DNA of 10,147 bases from an uncultured Peptococcaceae bacterium (GCA_937922955.1 CALAKO010000235.1:1-10147); one strand, 5' to 3'. Shown: positions 1-6,355, counted from the stretch's first letter. Numbers and translations are program-made. The notes: generated by a model from the sequence alone, not told the origin.

Positions 1-1
1 A

Positions 2-28
2 GAAGACTTGAAAAAAATTCTTGGCTAA
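2..28 (+). CDS. C-terminal end of an upstream gene (partial, tentative)
   Basis: An open frame enters from the left edge and would encode EDLKKILG before a TAA at 26-28, seven bases before the terminator hairpin at 35. A second open frame (1-36) ends at a TAA that overlaps the hairpin, so the frame is not certain. Too little is visible to name a product. The hairpin just downstream is the main reason to think a plus-strand gene ends here. Confidence 0.3.
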   Translation, partial: EDLKKILG

Positions 29-34
29 ATGGGT

Positions 35-70
35 AAAGCCTGCCTCTGTGAAATGAGGCAGGCTTTTTCT
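35..70 (+). terminator. Rho-independent terminator of the upstream gene
   Basis: A 12-bp perfect stem, AAAGCCTGCCTC (35-46) with GAGGCAGGCTTT (55-66), has an 8-base loop and is followed by a T-rich tail (64-70). It separates the upstream gene from the trp leader, so trpBA starts its own transcript. Confidence 0.88.
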
Positions 71-143
71 TAATGGCAGCTTGGCAGAACTTTTTTGTCA
101 GAAGCAGCACGTTGCAATTTTTTGAAAAATTTGTCATTCATGG

Positions 144-172
144 TTGACGGTGAGGGTTGTGTGTGATAGAGT
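144..172 (+). promoter_or_regulatory. Probable sigma-A promoter of the T-box-trpBA transcript
   Basis: TTGACG (144-149) is five of six to consensus. It is followed by a 17-bp spacer and TAGAGT (167-172), a four-of-six -10. An A/T-rich palindromic stretch at 116-131 lies just upstream and could act as an UP element. Initiation would fall near 179, just before stem I of the T-box. A TATAGT at 172-177 is a better -10 by sequence but has a 22-bp spacer from this -35. Confidence 0.55.
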
Positions 173-178
173 ATAGTC

Positions 179-476
179 AATTCAAATACACCAAACCGTT
201 GAAGCGGAGATAACGGCGATGATGCCTGTACAGAGAACCCGTGTTGCTGAGAGTCGGGTGAGAAACAAGTCGTCAAATGGACCGCTGAGGGTGCAGTCAA
301 ATGCGCAGCACGCTGCGCAGAGTATTCTGCAACGTGTGGGCATACGTCAGTTGCCGGGGGTATGATGGTACCTCGCTAAGGGCGCGCATTAAGCGCGAAA
401 TCAAGGTGGCACCGCGGATCTTAAATGTATTCGTCCTTGACAGAAAGTAGATGTTTCTGTCAGGGGCGTTTTTTTA
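179..476 (+). promoter_or_regulatory. T-box riboswitch, tryptophan-specific
   Basis: This leader RNA senses uncharged tRNA-Trp and controls termination before trpB. Stem I is closed by AGCGG (203-207) with CCGCT (282-286). It contains the conserved CAGAGA element (231-236) and the GTTGCTGAGAGTCGGGTGAG-type distal loop region (242-261). The specifier, in the usual place on the 3' side of stem I, reads TGG (278-280), the Trp codon, followed by A. Further stems are GCGCAG/CTGCGC (303-308/313-318) and CGCGC/GCGCG (383-387/393-397). The T-box core is AAGGTGGCACCGCGG (403-417). Its TGGC would pair with a GCCA tRNA end, matching the G73 discriminator common in bacterial tRNA-Trp. The terminator follows at 432-476. 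The specifier and gene context agree, so the amino-acid assignment is strong. Confidence 0.93.
432..476 (+). terminator. T-box-regulated terminator
   Basis: The stem is cgtccttgacagaaa (432-446) with tttctgtcaggggcg (454-468), continuous if G-U pairs are allowed, followed by seven T (469-475). In the T-box mechanism, uncharged tRNA stabilises the competing antiterminator, formed by the T-box core and the start of this stem, and lets transcription reach trpB. Confidence 0.9.
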
Positions 477-517
477 TTCTCCTGAACAGAAGTGTTGGCG
501 CATGAAGGAGGAGCATC

Positions 518-553
518 ATGCAAAACAGAATACAAAAACGATGGCGACGCTGA
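518..553 (+). CDS. Possible 11-codon leader peptide with a Trp codon
   Basis: Between the T-box terminator and trpB there is a strong Shine-Dalgarno AGGAGG (506-511), six bases before an ATG at 518. The frame encodes MQNRIQKRWRR and stops with TGA at 551-553. It is basic and has a single Trp codon flanked by Arg codons. An overlapping frame from ATG 502 to TAG 567 (21 residues) contains no Trp and lacks its own Shine-Dalgarno. The good ribosome site in an otherwise untranslated leader is what supports this call. Whether it is translated, regulatory or incidental is not decidable from sequence. Apart from this, nothing convincing is seen in 481-600. Confidence 0.3.
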   Translation: MQNRIQKRWRR

Positions 554-615
554 ATCGCCCTCTGTAGAACACAATGAGACCGATCATAAATAATAGAGTC
601 TAAGGAGAGATTACG

Positions 616-1803
616 ATGAATCAAAAAGGACGTTTCGGCATTCACGGTGGTCAGTATATTCCAGAACCTTTGATGAGTGCAGTAATTGAATTGGAAAAAG
701 CTTACGAGCATTATAAAAACGATCCAGAATTTAATGCAGAACTAACCGCCTTGCTCAACGATTATGTAGGCCGTCCATCGCGCCTCTATTTCGCAGAAAA
801 CATGACCCGCGATCTCGGTGGTGCGAAGATTTACTTCAAGCGTGAGGACCTCAACCATACTGGCGCGCACAAAATCAACAATGCTCTTGGCCAGGCACTG
901 CTCGCCAAGAAGATGGGCAAGACCCGTCTCATTGCAGAGACGGGCGCTGGGCAGCATGGGGTGGCCACCGCTACCGCTGCTGCGCTCATGGGTATGGATT
1001 GTGTGGTGTACATGGGTGAAGAAGACACCATTCGCCAGGCGCTCAATGTTTACCGCATGCGCTTGCTTGGCGCTGAGGTTGTGCCAGTGACCAGCGGCAC
1101 GGCAACGCTCAAAGACGCCGTCAACGAAGCCATGCGCGCATGGGGAGAGGACCTCAAGGACAGCCATTACTGTTTGGGCTCTGCCGTTGGTCCGCATCCA
1201 TTTCCAATGATTGTGCGTGATTTCCAGCAGATTATTTCCAAAGAAACGCGCGCGCAGATTCTTGAAAAAGAAGGGCGCTTGCCAGATGCGGTGCTCGCTT
1301 GTGTCGGCGGCGGCTCCAATGCCATCGGCAGTTTCTACCACTTTATCGACGACAAAGACGTGCGCCTCATCGGCTGCGAAGCGGCAGGACGCGGCATCGA
1401 CACCGCTGAAACTGCTGCCAGCGTCAACACAGGCAGCGTTGGCATCTTTCATGGCATGAAGTCCTACTTCTGCCAGGATGAATATGGCCAGATTGCACCG
1501 GTGTATTCCATTTCAGCCGGTCTGGATTACCCGGGCGTTGGGCCGGAACACGCACAGCTGTTTGACAGCGGTCGCGCGGAATACGTGCCGGTCACCGACG
1601 ACGAAGCCGTCGACGCTTTCGAATACACCGCGCGTCAGGAAGGCATCATTCCAGCCATCGAATCGGCTCACGCGATTGCCTACGCCAAAAAGCTGGCGCC
1701 AACCATGACACCAGACCAGATCATCGTTGTTACCATGTCCGGCCGCGGAGACAAAGACTGCGCAGCCATCGCACGTTACAGAGGAGAAGATCTTTATGAA
1801 TAA
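616..1803 (+). CDS. trpB: Tryptophan synthase beta subunit TrpB
   Basis: A cytoplasmic PLP enzyme that condenses indole with L-serine to give L-tryptophan. The 395-residue length is normal for the family. Visible residues: PLP lysine K86 in HKINN, catalytic E108 in AETGAGQHG, phosphate-binding GGGSN at 231-235, substrate-gating D304 in SAGLDYPGVGPEH, and S375 in SGRGDKD, which contacts the PLP ring nitrogen. All expected catalytic positions are present, so the enzyme should be active. The start at 616 follows an AAGGAGAG site (602-609). The first 120 or so bases are noticeably more AT-rich than the rest, as often seen at well-translated starts. The gene is the first full-length gene after the Trp T-box and overlaps trpA by 8 bp. 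It is the canonical TrpB1 type by motif and by pairing with trpA. Confidence 0.97.
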   Translation: MNQKGRFGIHGGQYIPEPLMSAVIELEKAYEHYKNDPEFNAELTALLNDYVGRPSRLYFAENMTRDLGGAKIYFKREDLNHTGAHKINNALGQALLAKKMGKTRLIAETGAGQHGVATATAAALMGMDCVVYMGEEDTIRQALNVYRMRLLGAEVVPVTSGTATLKDAVNEAMRAWGEDLKDSHYCLGSAVGPHPFPMIVRDFQQIISKETRAQILEKEGRLPDAVLACVGGGSNAIGSFYHFIDDKDVRLIGCEAAGRGIDTAETAASVNTGSVGIFHGMKSYFCQDEYGQIAPVYSISAGLDYPGVGPEHAQLFDSGRAEYVPVTDDEAVDAFEYTARQEGIIPAIESAHAIAYAKKLAPTMTPDQIIVVTMSGRGDKDCAAIARYRGEDLYE

Positions 1804-2545
1804 GCTTACAACCGTATTGGCCCAGGGCAAGTCCCTGATTCCATTTATCACCTGCGGCGATCCTGATCTGCAAACCACGGCCGCCGTCGTACGCGAAATG
1901 GCAGCCGCTGGAGCTGATGTCGTGGCATTAGGCATTCCATTCTCCGATCCAACCGCTGAAGGGCCAGTGGTACAGGGCGCCAACATCCGTGCCTTGGCAG
2001 CAGCAACCACCACCGACCGCATCTTTGCTTTGGTGCGGGAACTGCGCGCCGATGTTGACGTGCCGCTGCTCTTTGTTACCTATGCCAACGTGGTCTTTTC
2101 CTATGGCGCTGAGCGCTTCATCAGCACCTGCCGCGACATCGATGTGGACGGGCTCATTCTCTATGATCTGCCATTCGAAGAAAAAGATGAGTTCCAGAGC
2201 GTGTGCGATGCGCATCAGGTGACGCTGGTGTCCATGGTGGCGCCAACTGAAGCGGAACGCATCGCCATGATTGCCAAAGAAGCAGAAGGCTTCCTCTATG
2301 CCATGGCAGTGACCGATAACGATGCGCTTGCTTTCACGGTGAACGCTGCCCGTCAACAGAGCGCGATGCCTTGCATTGTCGGCTTGCCAGAATGCAGCAC
2401 CGAGCAGGCCAAAGAGATTACCACCATCGCCGACGGCATCCTTCTTGAAACAGCCGTTGTCAAACTGATGGAGACGTATGGCAAAGACGCCGCTCCACAT
2501 GTGGGTGCAGCCATCCGCACGCTGAAAGCTGCTATGAACGAATAA
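1796..2545 (+). CDS. trpA: Tryptophan synthase alpha subunit homologue TrpA, active site degenerate
   Basis: A (beta/alpha)8 protein that in other bacteria cleaves indole-3-glycerol phosphate to indole and partners TrpB. The start at 1796 (MNKLTTVLAQ) is chosen because a GAGGAGA site (1781-1787) precedes it and the start overlaps the trpB stop by 8 bp. An upstream in-frame ATG at 1727 lies deep inside trpB and is unlikely. The length is 249 residues against roughly 255-270 usually. The fold signature is clear: PFITCGDPD (16-24), LGIPFSDPTAEGP (45-57), TYANVVF (95-101), DGLILYDLPFEE (118-129). Key residues are missing (E. coli numbering): E49 is Ala (A44), G184 is Asp (D174), F212-G213 is Leu-Pro, G234-S235 is Glu-Thr, and A129 is Tyr. 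D60 is Glu (E55), which I recall as normal in clostridial TrpA. About eight residues are missing around loop 6. I infer loss of alpha activity with possible retention of TrpB binding. Confidence 0.93.
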   Translation: MNKLTTVLAQGKSLIPFITCGDPDLQTTAAVVREMAAAGADVVALGIPFSDPTAEGPVVQGANIRALAAATTTDRIFALVRELRADVDVPLLFVTYANVVFSYGAERFISTCRDIDVDGLILYDLPFEEKDEFQSVCDAHQVTLVSMVAPTEAERIAMIAKEAEGFLYAMAVTDNDALAFTVNAARQQSAMPCIVGLPECSTEQAKEITTIADGILLETAVVKLMETYGKDAAPHVGAAIRTLKAAMNE

Positions 2546-2572
2546 CATCCTCCGTCCCCGGTATCTCATACA

Positions 2573-2618
2573 AAACGGCCAGCGCCGCTCGAATTGCTTC
2601 GAGCGGCGTTGACCGTTT
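2573..2618. terminator. Bidirectional terminator between trpA and tmcAL
   Basis: An 11-bp perfect inner stem, CGCCGCTCGAA (2583-2593) with TTCGAGCGGCG (2598-2608), is extended by AAACGG/CCGTTT and further pairs with one mismatch. Reading plus, the stem runs into TTTCTATTT. Reading minus, it runs into TTTT. It sits immediately after the tmcAL stop codon and 27 bp after trpA, so it serves both convergent genes. Confidence 0.85.
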
Positions 2619-3794
2619 CTATTTAAGAAGTACCCGCGGTGCTTCGACATAATCTCGGCGCATAGGGCTGCGTCCTGTGAGCGTGTCGGCAAGCGCTTGA
2701 CGATGGATGTCAGCGAGCAGCAAAGAACGTGCCTGCAGCGACAGTTTGTATTGATCTTTGCCGGTGTTGATGACAAGGGGTACCTCACTTTGGCGCGTTT
2801 TCAGCAAGGCGCGTCCGCGCGTTGAAAAGCCCAGCACGCGGCAGTAGCCAGGTGATGCAGGGGCCTCTGGCAGCGGCGATAAGAGCGATAGTGCCAATCG
2901 CCGCACACGGCTGCGGCTGTAATGGCGCGTTTGGGCACGGTTCAGCATGTCCTCGAAATCAGCTGCTTCCTGCACTGCAGCAAGAAAGCGCGGTGACCAG
3001 CCGTCGCGAATCGCCAGGCGTTCAGCAATGTCCTCGGCTTCCAGACTCGTGCAAAGCAGGCGCAGGGCCTGTAAAAATTGCAGCGTGTCGGCAGCTTGCC
3101 AGCCTTCGGCAAAGGTGCGGCGCATCAGTGCTACGCTGCTCGGCGGCAGATAAGGCGCTACTTCATCCAGCGACTCCGGCAAAGCGGCGCGAATTTGTGA
3201 AGCGCTCATCGTTTCCGCCACTGCTTCTGGCGCATCATGCGCCACGGTACGCTGCACTAGCCGCATCGGCACCGACTCCGGCAACGCCAGACGATACTGC
3301 AGCGCCAGCCGGTCGTTTGGCGTGTTCTTGTCGGAAGTGAAGCCCGCCGCCCGCAGAAATTCCTGCGAGGCCTGGGCGTAATTTAGCCCTTGCTCGCCAG
3401 CCGTGCGCATCGCCATGTCGAACGCTGTCGCATGCGTGCGCAGATAAGCTGCCTGTGCCGTCAATGCCGCTGCGTCGCCTGATTCGCTGCCGCAATAGAG
3501 CGCATCCAGCGGCGTAAAGGCCAACAGGCTCGCCACACCGCCGCGGGCAAAGCCCTCCAGACTGGCGCTCGCATACACCTGCGGCAGCTCCAGCACCACA
3601 TCCACGCCAGCCGCCAAGGCCATCTCTGCCCGCAGCCATTTGTCAAAACAGGCCGCTTCGCCACGCTGACAAAATGCGCCGCTCATTACCGACACAATGC
3701 ATGCCTCGCCTTCTTCTGCACGTATCGTGTCAATCAACCGCTGATGCCCATTATGAAATGGATTCCACTCCGCAACAATACCGACTGTTGTCAT
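2619..3794 (-). CDS. tmcAL: tRNA(Met) cytidine acetate ligase TmcAL (YlbM family)
   Basis: A cytoplasmic enzyme that uses ATP and acetate to form N4-acetylcytidine at the wobble position (C34) of elongator tRNA-Met. The 391-residue product begins MTTVGIVAEWNPFHNGH, the family's N-terminal nucleotidyltransferase-like motif with HNGH at 14-17. It continues with SGAFCQRGE (38-46), a DKWLRAEMAL segment (51-60), LELP (68-71), CGSESGD (101-107), PNDRLALQY (159-167) and SASQIRAAL (197-205). These match the nucleotide- and tRNA-binding blocks known in B. subtilis TmcAL, which is slightly longer (about 415). The ATG follows GGGAGG with a rather long 12-base spacing, but the N-terminal motif fixes the start. 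It is divergent from the MATE gene, convergent with trpA, and monocistronic. No key motif appears damaged. Confidence 0.93.
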   Translation of the reverse strand: MTTVGIVAEWNPFHNGHQRLIDTIRAEEGEACIVSVMSGAFCQRGEAACFDKWLRAEMALAAGVDVVLELPQVYASASLEGFARGGVASLLAFTPLDALYCGSESGDAAALTAQAAYLRTHATAFDMAMRTAGEQGLNYAQASQEFLRAAGFTSDKNTPNDRLALQYRLALPESVPMRLVQRTVAHDAPEAVAETMSASQIRAALPESLDEVAPYLPPSSVALMRRTFAEGWQAADTLQFLQALRLLCTSLEAEDIAERLAIRDGWSPRFLAAVQEAADFEDMLNRAQTRHYSRSRVRRLALSLLSPLPEAPASPGYCRVLGFSTRGRALLKTRQSEVPLVINTGKDQYKLSLQARSLLLADIHRQALADTLTGRSPMRRDYVEAPRVLLK

Positions 3795-3829
3795 GGGAAC
3801 TGTTTTCCTCCCTCACTTAGATTGGCTTC

Positions 3830-3838
3830 ATTATACCA
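3830..3838 (-). promoter_or_regulatory. Extended -10 promoter of tmcAL
   Basis: On the minus strand the sequence TGGTATAAT has a perfect -10 hexamer (plus positions 3830-3835) with an extended TG one base upstream. No convincing -35 exists at 17 bp, which is acceptable for extended -10 promoters. It lies about 35 bp upstream of the tmcAL start codon. Confidence 0.6.
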
Positions 3839-3857
3839 TGTGTTTGCGCAAAAAACT

Positions 3858-3900
3858 GCAAAATTCATCCATAGTCAGAATCTTCATGGGATGAATTTGC
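3858..3900. repeat. Inverted repeat in the tmcAL/MATE intergenic region
   Basis: GCAAAATTCATCC (3858-3870) is matched by GGATGAATTTGC (3889-3900), differing by one bulged A. The loop between the arms is 18 bases and can add the pair CCAT/ATGG. The right arm covers the position where a -35 box for the MATE promoter would lie. The element could be an operator for a dimeric regulator or an RNA/DNA hairpin. Confidence 0.6.
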
Positions 3901-3913
3901 TTACGGTTTGTAT

Positions 3914-3919
3914 TACAAT
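3914..3919 (+). promoter_or_regulatory. Candidate -10 box for the MATE gene
   Basis: TACAAT is a five-of-six -10 match in the AT-rich divergent region, upstream of the leader terminator. At 17 bp upstream only ATGAAT (3891-3896) is found, inside the inverted repeat, so the -35 is weak and the promoter may depend on an activator or be poorly active. Confidence 0.4.
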
Positions 3920-3934
3920 AGAGCGCGTGACTGA

Positions 3935-3971
3935 CAAGCATCACCGGTTTTCATGGGGATGCTTGTTTTTT
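3935..3971 (+). terminator. Intrinsic terminator in the 5' leader of the MATE gene
   Basis: CAAGCATC (3935-3942) pairs with GATGCTTG (3958-3965). A mismatch and two more G-C pairs lie inside, and six T (3966-3971) follow directly. The only gene upstream on this side (tmcAL) runs the other way, so this terminator ends no known gene. It lies between the candidate -10 and the MATE start codon, which suggests attenuation. No recognised riboswitch aptamer is seen before it. Confidence 0.65.
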
Positions 3972-4001
3972 GTGAGCGATTTTTTTGAAGGAGGTGCAGA
4001 G

Positions 4002-5375
4002 ATGCGGCGTGGGCGTGCAACAAAGCCAGCATTGACACCGGAGCTGCAGCGAGAACGTATGCTGACGGTGCCGATTCCAAAATTAATATTGGCTATGATT
4101 ATTCCAACGGTGTTTAGTCAGTTGATCACCGTTTTTTACAATACAGCAGATACTTTTTTTGTTGCGCGCATTGGTACCAGCGCTGCAGCAGCAGTAGGGG
4201 TTGTTTTCTCGCTGCAATCCATCATGCAGGCCTACGGCTTTGGCATCGGCACCGGCTGTGGCAGCCTGGTGGCGCGATGTCTGGGGGCTGCTCAGAACGA
4301 AAAGGCAGAACGTTATGCAAACAGCGCGCTACTGGCTGGACTCGTAGGGTCTTTGGTGATTATGATTCCAAGTCTGCTGTTTCTGCCGCAGCTGATGCGT
4401 CTGTTAGGTTCAACCGACACGATGCTCGATTACTGCGTACGTTATTCGCGTGTCATTCTTCTTGGCTGTCCGTTCCTCTGCACGTCCAACGTTATGAGTT
4501 GCATTCTGCGCAACGAAGGCGAGCCAATTTATGCTGTGGTCGGTCTGGTCATCGGTGGTTTTATCAATGTTATTCTGGATCCGCTGCTGATCTTCTGGGC
4601 AGGCTGGGGAATCGCTGGTGCTGCGGTGGCTACTATTGTCAGTCAGGCTCTGAGCTGGTCGATTCTGCTGCGTGCGTTTCTTGCGGGAAAGAGCATTGTT
4701 AAAATCAATCCACGCAGCATCAGCCATCATTGGCGCGATTATATGGAAATTTTCACCACAGGCATCCCAACAGCCTGCCGCCAGGGCATGGCCAGCATTG
4801 GTGCAGCGGTGCTCAATACGTATGCGTCTCATTACGGCGATGCTGCGGTAGCGGCGGTGACTATTTCAAACAAAATCTATCTCTTTGTACGCAACGTCAT
4901 CATTGGTGTCGGTCAAGGGTTTCAGCCTGTTGCTGGATTTAATTTCGGCGCCGGGGACAAAGAACGCACACGACAGGCGTTCGTCTTTTCTGTTCAGCTT
5001 GGCACGGGAATTTGCATCTTGGCGGCTGTATTCATTGGCTGTAATACGGAGCTTGTTATGAGTTGGTTTCGCGGTGATGACCCAGAGGTGGTCGCTATCG
5101 GCAAGAGCGCGCTGCTTTTCGCCTGTGCCGTCATGCCGTTGATGGCCTATTCCACCTTTGTCAACCAGCTTTATCAATGCCTTGGCTTTAAACTCGCTGC
5201 CACCTTGCTGGCCTGCTGCCGCAACGGCTTCTTTCTAATTCCTGTGGTATTGGTGCTGCCGCGATTAATTGGTGTCGGTGGGGTAGAGATGGCGCAGCCA
5301 CTGGCCGATTTTCTTACTTTTGTCATTTCGGTGCCGTTCCAAATTCATTTCTTTCATAAACACCTGCGCGAATAA
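4002..5375 (+). CDS. MATE-family efflux transporter (MepA/NorM-like)
   Basis: An inner-membrane exporter expected to expel organic cations or drugs in exchange for Na+ or H+. From ATG 4002, preceded by a near-perfect AAGGAGGTG (3988-3996), it is 457 residues, normal for MATE. A longer in-frame start at 3744 would overlap tmcAL and read through the leader terminator, so it is rejected. After a basic N-terminus the protein is mostly hydrophobic helices consistent with 12 membrane spans. MATE-type motifs are visible: PTVFSQLITVFYNTADTFF in helix 1, CILRNEGEP, GFINVILDPLLIF in the middle, and the second-half echo IGVGQGFQPVAGFNFGAGD. The RNEGEP and N-x-I-L-D-P motifs resemble the MepA subgroup. 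The substrate cannot be inferred. It is monocistronic, with its own terminator. Confidence 0.93.
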   Translation: MRRGRATKPALTPELQRERMLTVPIPKLILAMIIPTVFSQLITVFYNTADTFFVARIGTSAAAAVGVVFSLQSIMQAYGFGIGTGCGSLVARCLGAAQNEKAERYANSALLAGLVGSLVIMIPSLLFLPQLMRLLGSTDTMLDYCVRYSRVILLGCPFLCTSNVMSCILRNEGEPIYAVVGLVIGGFINVILDPLLIFWAGWGIAGAAVATIVSQALSWSILLRAFLAGKSIVKINPRSISHHWRDYMEIFTTGIPTACRQGMASIGAAVLNTYASHYGDAAVAAVTISNKIYLFVRNVIIGVGQGFQPVAGFNFGAGDKERTRQAFVFSVQLGTGICILAAVFIGCNTELVMSWFRGDDPEVVAIGKSALLFACAVMPLMAYSTFVNQLYQCLGFKLAATLLACCRNGFFLIPVVLVLPRLIGVGGVEMAQPLADFLTFVISVPFQIHFFHKHLRE

Positions 5376-5427
5376 AAACAACGTTTTCAACGGTTGATCA
5401 TTGGCCGTCGAAAACGTTGTTTTTTTA
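5376..5427 (+). terminator. Terminator of the MATE gene
   Basis: AACAACGTTTTC plus ACGG on the left (from 5377) pairs with CCGT plus GAAAACGTTGTT on the right (to 5421), with one A/C mismatch and an 11-base loop. It is followed by a run of T to 5427. It starts right after the stop codon. The A-run on the left may allow some activity on the other strand. Confidence 0.88.
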
Positions 5428-5444
5428 TTGGCGAAAAATAGTGC

Positions 5445-5473
5445 TTGAAGCGTGTATGACATCACGATAGAAT
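5445..5473 (+). promoter_or_regulatory. Sigma-A-type promoter of the CAP-domain gene
   Basis: TTGAAG (5445-5450), a 17-bp spacer and TAGAAT (5468-5473). An overlapping TATAAT (5473-5478) is a perfect hexamer but would need a 22-bp spacer. The start codon follows 21 bp after TAGAAT, so the 5' leader is very short and holds just the Shine-Dalgarno site. Confidence 0.65.
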
Positions 5474-5493
5474 ATAATAAAGAGGTGATATTT

Positions 5494-6291
5494 ATGAGGA
5501 AAAAATGGAGAGTGTTGTTTGTTGTCTTTGTATTGGCGATGGGCATTGGCTTTGCTCAGCCTGCTGATGCTGCCAATGTGAAATTGGAAGTTGACGGTCA
5601 AGCCATCCAGCTCGATCAGCCGCCTGTCATTACAAACGACCGTGTTCTTGTACCAATGCGAGCTCTTGCTGAAGCTCTGGATGCTGATGTTACTTGGAAC
5701 AATACCACACGCCAGATGATCTCGGTGTGCGGCGACGATACCTTGATTCTTACTATTGATGACCACACCATGTGGCGCAACGATGATGCCATTACTCTTG
5801 ATGTGGCCCCGACCATTCTTAATGGCCGCACTTTAGCGCCGGTTCGTGCGGTCAGTGAAGGCTTTGATGCTGAGGTGTACTGGGATTATGCCGCTCAGAC
5901 GGTGCGCATCCTTACGGACCAATCGGAGAATTTCGCCCGTGACGTGTTTGATCTCACCAATCAGGAACGTCTCAAAGCTGGATTGAAACCGTTTGCCTGG
6001 AGTGATGCGCTGGCTGAAGTAGCTGCTGCCCATAGCCGGGATATGTCTGAACGTCAGTTTTTCTCGCACACCAATCCGGATGGGCTCTCCCCATTTGACC
6101 GGATGAATGCCGCTGGCATTCACTATGGCTGGGCCGCTGAAAACATCGCCATGCGCTATCCTTCGCCAGAAGCCGTGGTAGAAGGATGGATGAATTCTCC
6201 TGGTCACCGGGCCAACATTCTCAACGAACACCTGACGACTCTCGGTGTTGGCTATTACAAAGGCTATTGGACCCAGTGTTTCACGGACTAA
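5494..6291 (+). CDS. Secreted protein: copper amine oxidase N-like repeats plus CAP/SCP domain
   Basis: From ATG 5494, preceded by AAAGAGGTGA, the product has 265 residues. The 42 bases upstream in the same frame overlap the promoter and are not counted. Residues 1-26 are a signal peptide: MRKK, a hydrophobic core, and a probable cut after ADA. Residues about 28-142 hold two copper-amine-oxidase-N-like units, marked by VPMRALAEAL (53-62) and APVRAVSEGF (115-124), each followed by a V-x-W/Y-W strand. In Bacillota these usually act as wall-associated modules rather than copper enzymes. Residues about 148-263 are a CAP/SCP domain with H180, SHTNPDG (191-197), AENIAM with E216, and SPGHRANIL with H238. 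This is the bacterial YkwD-like type. Function of the bacterial family is poorly known; an extracellular or wall-associated role is inferred. It is monocistronic and convergent with the SLH gene. Confidence 0.9.
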   Translation: MRKKWRVLFVVFVLAMGIGFAQPADAANVKLEVDGQAIQLDQPPVITNDRVLVPMRALAEALDADVTWNNTTRQMISVCGDDTLILTIDDHTMWRNDDAITLDVAPTILNGRTLAPVRAVSEGFDAEVYWDYAAQTVRILTDQSENFARDVFDLTNQERLKAGLKPFAWSDALAEVAAAHSRDMSERQFFSHTNPDGLSPFDRMNAAGIHYGWAAENIAMRYPSPEAVVEGWMNSPGHRANILNEHLTTLGVGYYKGYWTQCFTD

Positions 6292-6300
6292 ATGTTATGG

Positions 6301-6348
6301 TGAAAAACAAAAACGACGATCCACTTGGACCGTCGTTTTTGTTTTTCA
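6301..6348. terminator. Bidirectional terminator between the CAP and SLH genes
   Basis: The 18-bp arm TGAAAAACAAAAACGACG (6301-6318) is the exact reverse complement of 6331-6348, with partial pairing of the 12 bases between. The A-runs and T-runs give a U-tract in both directions. It lies 9 bp after the CAP stop and 7 bp before the SLH stop on the other strand. Confidence 0.9.
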
Positions 6349-6355
6349 GAAAGGG

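Noticed and set aside
1727..1795. Earlier in-frame start for trpA
   Set aside because: It lies inside the conserved end of trpB with no matching TrpA sequence. The ATG at 1796 has a good Shine-Dalgarno and matches the family N-terminus.
1796..2545. Calling trpA a pseudogene
   Set aside because: There is no frameshift or premature stop. The start is coupled to trpB, the codon use is ordinary, and the fold motifs outside the active site are retained.
742..2788. Long minus-strand open frames opposite trpB and trpA (742-1452, 1513-2022, 1928-2788)
   Set aside because: They are shadows of the well-supported trpBA frames, without ribosome sites or recognisable motifs.
3744..4001. N-terminal extension of the MATE frame starting at 3744
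   Set aside because: It would overlap tmcAL, cross the inverted repeat and leader terminator, and lacks a ribosome site. ATG 4002 has AAGGAGGTG and gives the normal MATE length.
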